This document shows, piece by piece, positions 20,181-30,382 of a DNA stretch of 64,000 nucleotides. Positions within the stretch are counted from its first letter, which is position 1, and each line of letters starts with the position of its first letter. The notes under the pieces are model-generated. The model did no database searches and was not told where the DNA came from. It worked only from the letters and a program-made list of their open reading frames with translations. The translations under genes and the position numbers were made by a program. The stretch comes from Platanthera guangdongensis (Eukaryota; Streptophyta; Magnoliopsida; Asparagales; Orchidaceae): contig CM077162.1 in NCBI GenBank assembly GCA_039583875.1, forward strand, positions 63,408,822 through 63,472,821, read 5' to 3'.

Positions 20181-21459
20181 GTTGCTCATCTCAGCATTAT
20201 TCGGGTTCTCCTGTCTGTTGTCGTCAATAGGGATTGACCCATTTCTCAACTTGATGTCAAGAATGCCTTCCTCTATGGTGATCTACAAAAGGATGTATAC
20301 ATGGAGCAACCTTCTGGGTATGTTGCTCAGGGGGAGACACACGTATGTAAGCTAAAAAAGCCACATATGGCCTAAATTAGAGCCCTCAGGCGTGGTTTGG
20401 TAAGTTCAGCGACATTGTGGCAGCCATTGGGTTCACAAGAAGCTCTGCAGATCACTCTTTATTTATTTACAAACCACCCTGCGTCTGGTGGTTCTCATTG
20501 TATATGTTGATGATATTCTTCTCACTGGAGATGATAAGGCTGGTATAGCGCTGACAAAGAAACATCTCCGTCAACACCTTGTTACAAAGGATATGGGCTC
20601 CCCAAAGTACTTTTTGGAGATAGAAATCTCTCGAAAGCCTAATTCCTTGGTCATCTCCCAATGTAAGTATGCTCTTGATCATCTAAAAGAGACAGGGTTG
20701 ACTGGGGCTAAACTTGCCTGATGCTATATGGCTACTGAAGAAGATAAAACATGAACAGATGACTCGCCTCCTCTATTAGAAGTTACAAGATACAGGCGTC
20801 TTGTTGTCAAACTCATTTATCTCACTGTAACTAGACCCGACATCTCCTATTTTATAGACAAGGTAAGTCAATTCATGCAAGCTCCCAGGGAGAGCCATCT
20901 ACAGTCTGCCCTGAGGATATTGGAATATTGTCAAAGCGGCGCCAGGTAATGGACTACTGTTTCAGAGGAATGGACATTTGAAGGTTGAAGCCTACTCAGA
21001 TTCTAGTTATTCTAATGACAAAGGTGATCGCAAGTCCACATTGGGATTTTGCACATTCGTGTGAGGAAACCTAGTGAGCTGGAAGAGCAAGAAAATATCT
21101 ATTGTCTTCAGGTCCAGTGTAGAAGCTAAATATCAGAGTATTGCGTCAACCACTTGTGAGTTAAAGTGGTTACGGGCTCTCATGCTTGACTTAGAAGAAG
21201 TCTATAACCATCCTCTACTTATGTTGTGAAATAATAAGGTCGCTATATATATCTCCAAAAATCTGGTATTTCATGAGAGAACAAAGCACGTCGAAGTTGA
21301 CTGCCATTTCATAGGAGAAGGGATCTTGAAGAACCAGATTTATACTCCGTTAGTTACTTCAGACAATGAGTTGACAGATATCTTCACTAAGCTTGTGTCC
21401 GCTTCTTTTTTTCATATTTGCGACAAGCTGGGCATGATTGATATATATGCTCCAGCTTG
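20181..21459 (+). pseudogene. Cop2 reverse transcriptase C-terminal part and RNase H
   Basis: Resumes the [34 protein letters not shown] and [11 protein letters not shown], then a damaged stretch, then LIVYVDDILLTGDDKAG with the catalytic YVDD intact (about 20497-20530). KDMGSPKYFLEIEISRK follows. RNase H is recognisable through frameshifts: DRKSTLGFCTFV near 21030, SSVEAKYQSIASTTCEL near 21115 (degenerate A-E-A-E motif), RTKHVEVDCHFI near 21280 and the end motif ELTDIFTKL near 21370. Several stops make it non-functional. Confidence 0.83.
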
Positions 21460-21467
21460 AGGGGGAG
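21459..21467 (+). other. Cop2 polypurine tract
   Basis: GAGGGGGAG immediately before TGTTGGAGTC of the 3' LTR. Confidence 0.85.
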
Positions 21468-21936
21468 TGTTGGAGTCTGGAGACTGGGAGGTCTGGCGGT
21501 TTCACTCCGGTGGCTTTAAGACCGGGCGATCTGGCGGTTTATCTCTGGCTGCTTGATGGCTGTGAGGTCTGGCGGTCTCTCTATTAGAGTCTGGAGACCG
21601 GGCGGTCTGGTGGTTTTACTCTGGCGGCTTTGAGACCAGACAGTCCGGAGGTTTTCTCTGGAAGCTTGATGGTTGTGCGGTCTGGCGGTCTCCTCTGGCG
21701 GCTTGTCATCTCTTATGTATGTGGTCAGGTGAAAAACCTAACCGCACGACCTATGTGGTTAGATTCTGTCTAGCTGCTTGTTACCATGAATGTATTTAGT
21801 CCCACATTGGTTATTTGTATTCTTTCTCTTCTCCTCCATTCTATAAAAGGGAGGCTATACCTTTGTAATACTTACATTTTTTGGAAATAAAAACTCTATT
21901 ATTGTCCAAATTTTGGTTTATCTTTTTCTGTTCACA
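21468..21936 (+). repeat. Cop2 3' LTR (about 470 bp)
   Basis: Starts TGTTGGAGTCTGG after the polypurine tract and ends near TTCACA; the exact 3' end is uncertain by a few bases because no partner LTR is in the window. The first 250 bp repeat GTCTGGCGGT-like units. A TATA box lies at 21842. Confidence 0.75.
21842..21850 (+). promoter_or_regulatory. TATA box in Cop2 LTR
   Basis: TATAAAAGG about 95 bp before the LTR end, the usual position for the U3/R promoter of a short copia LTR. Confidence 0.7.
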
Positions 21937-21967
21937 CAAGTCAGATGTCGGATGCTTTCAAGTGCTG

Positions 21968-22330
21968 ACACCTTATCATCATCTTAAAAGAGAAGGCTAG
22001 GGACTGGTTCCACCCACTTCCCATGATTTTGATTTATTTCTTTGAGGACCTGCATCGAGGGTTCCAATTATGGTTCTCAACTTCTAAGAAAAGGAAGAAA
22101 GGAGCATAGTTCTTGTTCTCAATCAAGCAGGGCCCGAAGGAGATGCATGGGAGTTATGTAGATAGGTTCCAGGAGTTCCTTTTGGTCCAGGAGGTGCCGG
22201 GGTATACCCTAATGCTATCCTTCACCCTTGGGCTCCATGAAGGGTTCTTCAGGGTAGAGCTAAAGAGAGACCCCCTTGTCTTTCGAAGATTTCATGGAGA
22301 GAGCGACAAGAGAGATCGAGGGTGAGGTAG
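21968..22330 (+). pseudogene. Ty3/gypsy gag remnant
   Basis: Fragment of the Retrotrans_gag domain: LKEKARDWFHPLP, FEDLHRGFQLWFSTSKKRKKGA, a stop, then FLFSIKQGPKEMHGSYVDRF and VPGYTLMLSFTLGLHEGFF. This text is typical of gypsy gag and unrelated to Gyp1 gag. Nothing else of the parent element is visible; it ends before 22340. It is probably an old relic. Confidence 0.75.
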
Positions 22331-22544
22331 CGAACCCAATGCTCGCTAGAAAGCTGGTTAGATTAGGGAAAGGATAGATAAGAGAGCAAGGAGTAAGCGA
22401 GCAGTAGGATGCCAGGAGGAGAGATGAGCCCAAAGGACAAGGATTCCTTGAAATGGGGTATGGGCCTAATATATAATAAAGCAAACGAACAGTCTACATA
22501 GCATAATCACGCTGAATAATAGATAACAACTCTTAGGATTAAGT

Positions 22545-22987
22545 CATACCTCTTTCCCAATCAAAATCACAATAAGTGGACATCTTTGCAACATGGTTAG
22601 CGGCTCCATTTGCTTCCCGATCGACAAGGGAGATGAGCACCCTCGGAGCCTCCAAGAGCCTCTTTGATAAAGAAATTTTGGTGTCCCCGTAAGGATATGG
22701 TTTTGCTTTGTACAAGTGTCCAATTAATCTCCCTCTAGGATGATTGCAATTGCTCCATTGAAGAAACGTCGTGCCAACTCCAAGCCCATGCAAGCATTTC
22801 TAAAATCATTCATGTTGACCGAACGGCTATAGCACTTGACGCCTTTAGCAGCATAGAGATCCCCGAGATGGTTACGCATGACAAACCCCAAATCAGAATT
22901 GAAATTTGTATGGATCGAACTGTTAAAATTCTCCATCAACCATCCAATGGGCAGGGAAGTCCAAGATGTTTGTTTGTTATAATGCAC
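22545..22987 (-). pseudogene. RVT_3-type RNase H remnant
   Basis: The minus strand shows MENFNSSIHTNFNSDLGFVMRNHLGDL..., with the usual G-W-x-x-x-N-F-D/N start of the plant RNase H-like domain (RVT_3). NACMGLELARRFF and IILEGD (catalytic E and D region) follow, then after a frameshift LISLVDREANGAANHVAK, the REAN.AAD end motif with Asp changed to Asn. Such domains occur at the end of plant LINE ORF2 and in related host-encoded fragments. No reverse transcriptase lies next to it, so the parent type is not certain. Confidence 0.7.
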
Positions 22988-23388
22988 GTTCCAGCTCCCA
23001 TTTTGGCATCATGTAAAGCATTTATGTCATTGACAAGGAAGGGGATACCAAGAGCCAAATAACCGACTGACCTAGAGACCTAAAGGCAGACCCATTCAGG
23101 TGCAAGTAAGAGTGTTTCACGGTGGGGAGAATTACCACAGGGCAGGGGCGGTTCAACCCTTCGGGGAGGAGACAGGGCCAAAGGCCTCCCTTCCCGCAGT
23201 AGCAGCAAGCGATGATGATTGTCCGAGGAAAGGGAAGAAGAAGGGAGAATGGAAGAGGAGGAAGAGGAGGGGGCAGGGTGGCATTGCACACTTGTGTCCT
23301 CCACTAGGAGGAAGGCCACATAACAGCCACTTACCCGGAGTTTCTGGAAATGAAAAGAGCGAGAGGTCTGAAAGTGATATCAGATATG
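22988..23388. other. Unassigned spacer
   Basis: No convincing gene or repeat. The stretch 23150-23290 is rich in GGAGGAAGAGG-like purine runs, which give low-complexity proline-rich or basic readings in several frames. Confidence 0.5.
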
Positions 23389-23400
23389 CTCTGATACTAA
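23389..23400 (-). other. Primer-site-like sequence outside the SireD LTR
   Basis: The minus strand reads TTAGTATCAGAG, two bases from the outer edge of the SireD 3' LTR, and aligns with the SireA primer-site/LTR junction. In a simple element the primer site lies only next to the 5' LTR, so its presence outside the 3' LTR is unexpected. Confidence 0.6.
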
Positions 23401-23401
23401 T

Positions 23402-23501
23402 TTAAAGTGAGGGATAGATCTTATCTTTACTCTAGGGGGTGAATAGAGTGTTTTAAAACCTCTGAGTTATTTTTATAGCGTATTAAAATAGGTGATATAT
23501 A

Positions 23502-23593
<92 letters not shown>

Positions 23594-25068
23594 AACAAAA
23601 CAAAATAAAGAATAGAGCACAACCAGACGACATAAGGAAATTTATAGTGGTTCCACAATAAACCTAGGTACATCCACTCTTCTACTACCCTGCTAGGAAT
23701 CCACTACAGATTTTTGATCAGGTGCCCTGCCACTACAAGTTTTTGCTCAGATGCCCAGTCACCACAAGATCTATTTTCAAGGGAGATCTCGCAACCCTTT
23801 GGGCTTTTGATCAGGTGCCCAATAACAAAACTAAGTCTTTTGATCATGAGACTTAACAACCAAAGGGATAACTTTTGAAGGGAGTAATAAACCCTTTTAC
23901 AGTTGAGTAAGAAAGAAATTTTATATTGTCTTCTCTTTCTCAATGTTCTGAGGAGGCTAGTGGATTGTTGTTGTTGTCAAAGCTCCCCCTAAAATATAGA
24001 ATAGTTCAGGAGAATGGAAGCCTTGCTCTGGGTGTAGGCCTTCAGATTGCTTGTGATCTTCAGGAAGCTTTTAGACAGATGTTGATGGATTGTCTCTTGA
24101 AAGCCTTGAAGCAAAAAATGATGAAGAACCTGAGTTGTATATGAGATATTCTTCTTTCAGTTTTCTGTAAATTCTTCTTTCTGTCACAACCATCTACAAT
24201 TGCTTCAAACTTTTGAAAATAATCCTTATATATTTCATGCAGATTTCAGCCTTTGAATTTTGAATTCTTTTCCTTTACTGACTGTAGAAATTCTGGGAGT
24301 TAAACGGCTAGAATTTGTCTTTAATGAGTTTCCTCAACTGTCCTAATAAAATAAGCAGAGTAATAACTCTGTGAAGACCATAATTAATGCTGTCATGGAA
24401 TAGTTATATTCATAAGAATATTGAGCATTAATTATCATAGCATTGTAGACATATTATAATATAATTTGACAATCATCTGCCTTAGTCAAACTGAAATCAA
24501 TCAGAGAAATAGTCGAACTAAACAAATTCTCTTCAACTTGAGATCCAAAATTCGTCGAACTAAAACTAGGAGAAATTAGTCGACCTCAACAAATTCTCGT
24601 CGATCTCAGATCTAAATATGTCAAACTGAAACCTCTCCTTCGTCGAGCTGAGCTCCAAGATTGTTGACCAGAAAATTAACTTGCCAAACTGAGCTCCATG
24701 TTTATCGAACAGAGATAGTCTTTCGTCGAACTGAACTACTGAGGTGAGATCGGACTTCGTCGATCTCAGCTAGGCTTTCGTCGAACTCAACTCAGAGAAG
24801 AAATCTGAGTTCATCGATTTGAGATCGACGAAAGTCGAGCTCTGTTCAGCTAATCTTCGAACGACATTATGTCTCTTAGAAAACTACTTTTCTCTAGAGG
24901 TCTTCTGTCTCTAAGTTTTCTGAAGGTGAGAACCAATCAATCAAGGTTGTTGACTGACATTGACCATGATAAAAACCTATGATCCTAGACTATAGATGTT
25001 GTGTCATCTAATAATCCTAATAGTGAACCTTGCCTAAATGAACCCTAAACATAGGTGGGGTTCCAACA
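23402..25068 (-). repeat. SireD 3' LTR (1,667 bp)
   Basis: Starts TTAAAGTGAGG (TG mutated), ends GGTTCCAACA, and is followed by the polypurine tract. Its layout matches the SireA LTR: a near-end CTCTAGGGGGTGAATAGAG block, GATCAGGTGCC repeats and TCGTCGA motifs at 24550-24840. It holds a long AT microsatellite. Confidence 0.85.
23495..23590. repeat. (AT)n microsatellite
   Basis: About 48 AT dinucleotides with one interruption near 23504, inside the SireD LTR. Confidence 0.95.
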
Positions 25069-25086
25069 ATCTCACCCTATTTGGGT
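25069..25086 (-). other. SireD polypurine-tract position
   Basis: The minus strand reads CCCAAATAGGGTGAGAT against the LTR; the usual GGGGGAGAT is altered to GGGTGAGAT. Confidence 0.7.
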
Positions 25087-25226
25087 GAGGTCACTATGAA
25101 TAACATAAAAAAAATCACAAAGCATAAAATAATATCTGGCAGAATTATAATGTTTCAGCAGATATATAAGCAAGGTGCCTTGTCAATTATTTACAACAAA
25201 TAATAATTAAAAAAGTGGAAAATCTG

Positions 25227-26017
25227 TCAAACTTTCTTTGTAGCATCCTGTGAAGTTTCAGAAGATGGTTTAGTGAAGATTATCTCTCTCTTGGGATCAA
25301 TTGGTTCTCTTATAGTCATCTTCATGTCTTCTGCTCCAAGAAATTTTACAGAAGCAGCTCTTGACACAACTGCTTCAGGATGTAAACACATATAAGAATC
25401 AACATTGAAAAGTTTTTGTACATGATATTTATCCAGTTCTTTATTTCTGTAAGAAGACATAGTTGAATATTGAGAAGTATCTTTGGCTTCTTCCTTGGCT
25501 TTTCTGATCTGTGAAAGAGTTATCAGCTCATTAAATCTAGTCATTCTAGAATTAGGATCCATTTTAGGATCATATATTGGAGAGGGAGGTCTCTCTGGAC
25601 TGGAATCTCTTTCTGATTTTCTTCTAATTTCTGTTGTTGACTACTATGCTTCATGTATTGTTGTTTACTACTTTGAGAACTGTGTTGTTGTTTGCTGCTG
25701 CTGTAAGATGGTCTGGATTGATGAGAAGCAGACCTTTGAACTTGAGAAGTATTTCCTGCTGATCCTGCTGCAGGAGGAGGAGGAGGTCCTCTCCAAGTAT
25801 TCTTAGGAGGAGAATTATATCTCTTCATTTTCTTTCTTCTCTTTTGTTCATTAATAGAAAGTCTCATCCAGCAGGGAGTATCTGGAGTGAGAGTAATGTT
25901 ATGCAGAATGTAGTAGGGAGTATTTGCTTTAGGATTTGGTTTTGGTGCAGCCTTTACTAAAGCCTTTCTCTTCTTAAATTTTCTTTTCTTGGAACTGGAG
26001 TCATCTGACTCATCAGA

Positions 26018-26060
<43 letters not shown>

Positions 26061-26612
26061 GATTCATCTACAGGATTATCATACAAAGCATTAATCTATT
26101 TAAGCAAAGCATCAGACAATACAAGAAGAGCTTGTGATTGTTCAGTTACATATTCTTCTTCAGCCTAAGGCTGTACTTCTGACTCTATTATTTTTGTATC
26201 TATATCCTCAAACATGAGATCATTAAGATTAGGCAAGGGGGATTCTGCCCAACCAAATGTAGGAGGAGAGAAAGCATTTGGCTCTGGAGTTATTATTTGC
26301 TCTATAATATTCTCTTTAACTACAAAACTTGTCCTAAGTTGTTCCAATACTTGAGGATATATAAGTGTTGTATAACAAACTATAGCTTTAGTGCAAGTGG
26401 AGAAATCTGGAAGACTGTTGCAAACTATATCAAATGAATGAAGTAAAGAATAGATGTCAACTGTTAGATTAAGAATAAAATCACCAACAGTTTTTATTAC
26501 TACATCAACTGATTCTTCTTCAAAACAAATCATATCAGTGTCATCCTCAAGAATTTCAATTATTTCTGTTGCTGGAATTGTTGATGTTGCTGGAATTATT
26601 GTTATTGCAGCT
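25227..26612 (-). pseudogene. SireD ORF3, C-terminal part
   Basis: Continuation of the SireD third ORF, function unknown. In protein order: AITIIPATST, TVGDFILNLTVDIYSLLHSF (compare TVGDFILNPTVNLQALLKTF in SireB), LYDNP, a run of Asp encoded by TCA/ATC triplets (25990-26060), SSSKKRKFKKRKA (nuclear-localisation-like), ANTPYYILHNITL, a Pro stretch, a Gln/Ser-rich part, and the conserved end with LHPEAVVSRA. Stops at about 26162 and 26096 and a frameshift near 25610 break it. LardE separates it from its N-terminal part at 55931-57365. Confidence 0.82.
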
Positions 26613-28048
26613 TGATAAGTCCAAATATTACACTGATTTTTGGACTCATCTGGGCCAGTTTTATCGTCTTAGCACTGCACTTGAGAGCTATAACTGCTTA
26701 TTTTTGCTTATTTGCCTATTTCATGATTAAGTGCACTTTAGGCCCGTTTTCTGTGTGCTTTAGATGTTTCTGTATTTCCGTTTCTTTTACTTGTTCTCTC
26801 GCCGTGTCTTGAGAATGTGGTGTGCACTTTTGGTGGTCTATCTGCCTCTTCTGCTGGTGCATGGGTCGTGTGCGTGCTCCGGAACCGCTCGGGAGACCCC
26901 CGATGATACAGGAACACTGCGCACGATCACTGGACTCACTACACACGACCACTGGTTGTACGCCACTGATTGTGCGCATTACATTCTCCTTTTCCCCAGT
27001 TCTGTCTTAGCAAATCGCACGATTAGAGGATTTAGTGTGCATGACCACTGGTCGTGCGCCACTGATCGTGCGCATATCTGCTGATCTTTCTGTCCAAGTT
27101 GCAGGTTTAATTGTAAATTGCGCACGATCATCGACCGACAGTGCGCATGACCACTGGTCGCGCGCCACTGATCGTGCGCTCTGCTTATTCCGCCTCCATA
27201 TTTAAGGGCCTGCTCCGCGATTTAGGGCAAGGCTGGTCATTTTCTGCGATCGGGGAGTACACGGGAAGTGTCGTTCTACTTCTCCAGGCCCTCCATACAC
27301 CTCCACCTTCATCGAGAGTCCGTAGCCGGTGATTCTGAAGCTTTCCAAACCCTCCGGCGAAGCTCCCGTCCATTGATGACCTCAACTACAAGCTTTCCAC
27401 CGGAGTTGGAGAAGAAGATGACCTAGAGAACGGACTCAAAGGCCTTCGAGGTGACAGCTCGTTGGTACCGGAAGCCTCCTCAGAGTGAGCCCGGAAGCGG
27501 ATTGACAACTCGCTATTCTGGCCACGACCTGCGATGGACCTTCACTCTCTAGTGGTTTACTCCTCTTCCCCTTCCTCCATTGCATGGAATGATTTGATAT
27601 TGTAATGAACTACATTTTCTACTCTATATCTAAGGGGATGTTTGTAGTTTTCATTTGCTTTTGAGTTGTGTGTTGTGAATGCACCTCGCCCACTCCACAT
27701 CCACTCCATACCCTTGTTTCACCTGATTGCACTCCGCACAAGAACACTTCCATCCATTAGCTTTCGGTCCACTCGCCCAACCGAAGTTCGACATCGCAGC
27801 CGATACACTAACCTCACGTTGCGAAGCGGTGCCTTCGACCCGCATAGCCTTAATTAGTTTATTAGATCAAGAAACCATAATCTCACAAGCCCCCTTTTTA
27901 ATCTTTTCTAAGTATAACCCTCATAACGATATGTTCTGACTATCTCCGCTCTATGCTAATTGCATTCCTCAAGACACCGACACTCGGGGATTTATTCCCA
28001 AATTTTATTACTTGTGCGACCGGTGCGCTTGCCGATTTCCACACATCA
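26613..28048 (+). repeat. LardE 5' LTR (1,436 bp)
   Basis: Starts TGATAAGTCC and ends CACACATCA, with its partner at 43730-43759 plus 54521-55930. Positions 26880-27180 carry repeated GCGCACGACCACTGGTCGTGCGC-type palindromes. A TATA-like TATTTAAGG lies at 27199. Confidence 0.88.
27199..27207 (+). promoter_or_regulatory. TATA-like box in LardE LTR
   Basis: TATTTAAGG, conserved at the matching place in the other LTR (55083-55091), directly after the palindrome field. Confidence 0.55.
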
Positions 28049-28054
28049 AGTTTT

Positions 28055-28073
28055 TGGCGCCGTTGCCGGGGAA
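28055..28073 (+). other. LardE primer binding site
   Basis: TGGCGCCGTTGCCGGGGAA begins six bases after the LTR end. This primer site is common in plant Athila/Tat gypsy elements and their non-autonomous derivatives. Confidence 0.88.
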
Positions 28074-28277
28074 TGCAACTATAGAGCGACTCAGGATGAC
28101 TGAAAATTTCATTATAAGAGTTATTTTTGTCGCTAAAAGTAGTTTTTAGGAGTTGTTTTGTTTTGTTTTGTTTTGATCCCTTTTCTCTTGTGTTGTTATT
28201 CCGTCAGTTGGAATTGTTAGTTTTATTCTCAGAATCTATGCAAAGTAGTTGTGTCCTTTATATTTGAAATCTTCGCA

Positions 28278-29387
28278 ATGTGGGCCAATTTCAATATCCG
28301 TTGCCATCATTATGGAGACATCTCTCATGCTAGTGATAGATGCCCTCAAAAGTATAATAGCCAGGAAATTCAAGAGTCTACATATCGTAGACATAAGCCT
28401 GTTAGCTACCGACCCGCGGAGCCATTGCCGCACTACTTCTATTCGGCTTTAGCACCTGTTACACCGCTGAAGCCGGCTAAGCAGTTCCTTTTTTGTCGAA
28501 GCTGGGATCATGCATTGAAGGATTGCGCTGCTTACCTGGTTGAGCTAGAAGTGGATGACGAACCGGATCTTCTGATTGTCTCCACTTCAATCTTGGGCAG
28601 CACCCCTTCCATATCGGGTTGTTCACCATTGCAATCTCTATGTTATGGAGAAGGCATCCTATGTATGTGCACTGATACATGTGTTTATACCCATTCCGAC
28701 ACGGATATTTATACTCCTGAAGTGTATACATCACCTAGCATAGAGTCTATTAGTTGCGAAGAGCCAGTGCTCGACATCCTACCGAGCTTCGTGCCTTCAA
28801 CTTCTTCTTTGTATAGCATTCTTTCTTTTTCTGACAGTGTTGTTGAGGTTGATTCGCAGGTGGAAATTAGAGTGTCCAGCATTCTATTAGATCCAGTCGA
28901 GGAGGATGACTTTGTGGCCGAGGTTGTGACCTCTACCCCATGTGAGGATACCCGATGCGCGGGCGAGGCAGATGCAGCTTTAGAACATTCTTGCATCAGC
29001 CTAGACAGCTGTGTAGAATCACCCACAATTCCACCAATGGGGTATGACTCTGGGACCATCCCCAAGATTGAGGTTCCTTTATGTTATTCTTCTAGTTTAT
29101 TTCTTGACCCCGTTCTCGTGTCTACTTCCCTGCAGGACCACATCATGGAACTGGTCCAATCAGTGCAAGGGCCTGTAATGCGGCCTAGGACTTATAGTGA
29201 CCAGATGCAAGTGGAGTTGGAGCCAACGAGCTTGCCAAGTTACTTTCTGCCCATGCCTAACACACATAACATGTATATGTATACAGGTATTGGGGCTTCG
29301 GTTCTATCTCCGTTCCAGTACCCACTACCGAAACGCGAACATGAACCACCGCCTGAGCATTTCAAGTTTCATACGCCAATCAGTTAG
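28278..29387 (+). CDS. LardE single ORF, zinc-knuckle-like N-terminus, function unknown
   Basis: Uninterrupted ORF of 369 residues, starting at the first in-frame ATG and ending with TAG at 29385-29387. Near its start lies CHHYGDISHASDRC, a CCHC-knuckle shape with Tyr in place of the second Cys. About 60 residues on, FCRSWDHALKDC resembles a second degraded knuckle. The rest is acidic and Ser/Thr/Pro-rich (IESISCEEPVLDILPSF, LLDPVEEDDFVAEVV). There are no transmembrane segments and no enzyme motifs. It is the only coding region of LardE, so it may be a gag-derived RNA-binding protein; this is inference. An intact frame this long in a decayed neighbourhood is notable. Confidence 0.55.
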   Translation: MWANFNIRCHHYGDISHASDRCPQKYNSQEIQESTYRRHKPVSYRPAEPLPHYFYSALAPVTPLKPAKQFLFCRSWDHALKDCAAYLVELEVDDEPDLLIVSTSILGSTPSISGCSPLQSLCYGEGILCMCTDTCVYTHSDTDIYTPEVYTSPSIESISCEEPVLDILPSFVPSTSSLYSILSFSDSVVEVDSQVEIRVSSILLDPVEEDDFVAEVVTSTPCEDTRCAGEADAALEHSCISLDSCVESPTIPPMGYDSGTIPKIEVPLCYSSSLFLDPVLVSTSLQDHIMELVQSVQGPVMRPRTYSDQMQVELEPTSLPSYFLPMPNTHNMYMYTGIGASVLSPFQYPLPKREHEPPPEHFKFHTPIS

Positions 29388-29589
29388 GAAATGCTCAAAT
29401 TTTGAATAAGTCCTGTTGGGAGACAATAAACCCAACAGTTATCTAGGGTAGTGTTTCTTTTGTTTTAAATATATGTATGTATTTTTTTGTCTCTATTTTA
29501 GGATGGTCCACCTTAAGGACGGTGAACAAAAGTGGCTTTTGGGAGACAACCCATGTTGGATCATTTGGTCATGTGCTGTGTTTTGAGCT

Positions 29590-29706
<117 letters not shown>

Positions 29707-30382
29707 TCCATCTTTTGTTTTGCGTATGTATTTAAATCGCAGGTGCAGAAATTTTTGAGGCGCGGTAACTTTGCCGCACTTGGATATCTCATCGCACGAA
29801 CGGTATGCTCAATTTTGAGCATGGGTACTTCTTCCCCTAGCCCTTTATTTTTATTTACATGTTTTACTTTTTCGTATTGTCATATTCTAGTCTGGGGGTG
29901 GAGTTGCCTGTGATCACGACACAGCGCAGTTTATTACATAATAGTCTGCATTTATTTATTTCATGATCACTAATTGCACACGCTGAATCACCCACATGAG
30001 TGCGCACTTAACCATGCGCGCAGCTCAGGGCGAATGTATTAATTTTGTGTAAACTCTAAAAAGTGGTGCTGACTTAGGATTTTGGGATATAGTTGTTCAA
30101 AACTCATGCATTGCTCCTAATAGAGTACTCATGATTTGCATAGAAATAATATAGGATTACTTTTTCTTCATGCTCATAGACTTAAATTTATTTTACAAAA
30201 GTAAATTTTGTTTGTGCTACTTAAAATTGTAGAATCTGAAGTAATCGAACGGTAGTGTAGAGATGAGTGTAGCCGTCACTAGACTCGTATTGCTCGAGTC
30301 GGGGGGAAGGATCATCTTTTTCGGGGACTGAGAACTTGCCCCAAGCTACTCTAGAAGCATTGGTGCCTGGTTAGTCGAGTAC
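29707..30382 (+). other. LardE interior, non-coding part before SireB
   Basis: No gene seen. AGTCTGGGGGTGG at 29889-29901 repeats the core of the 3' polypurine tract (43717-43729) and could be an internal one. The rest is AT-rich with no recognisable domain. Confidence 0.6.

Larger units (their letters stand above)
12022..21936 (+). mobile_element. Cop2: Ty1/copia fragment split by SireA
   Basis: Plus-strand copia element represented by its RT, RNase H and 3' LTR. The RT text runs from 12022 to 12459, is interrupted by SireA, and resumes at 20181 without loss: the halves meet at the copia motif ETFSPVAHL, here FNTFST plus VAHLSIIR. Protease, integrase, gag and 5' LTR are missing because the left edge abuts Gyp1. 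It differs from Cop1 and the Sire elements in RT sequence and in its short LTR. Confidence 0.85.

Noticed and set aside
1..21936. Cop1 and Cop2 as two halves of one element split by Gyp1
   Set aside because: The flanking pentamers do not match. Cop1 gag/integrase is SIRE-like whereas the Cop2 RT and short LTR are of another copia type, and integrase C-terminal sequence is missing between them.
23022..23405. Proline-rich or basic ORFs near 23.1-23.4 kb
   Set aside because: Low-complexity purine-rich DNA with equal open frames on both strands and no family match that I recognise.
28278..29387. LardE ORF as a host gene captured between LTRs
   Set aside because: No introns or recognisable host domain, and knuckle-like motifs near its start suit a gag remnant. 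Host origin is not excluded but not supported.
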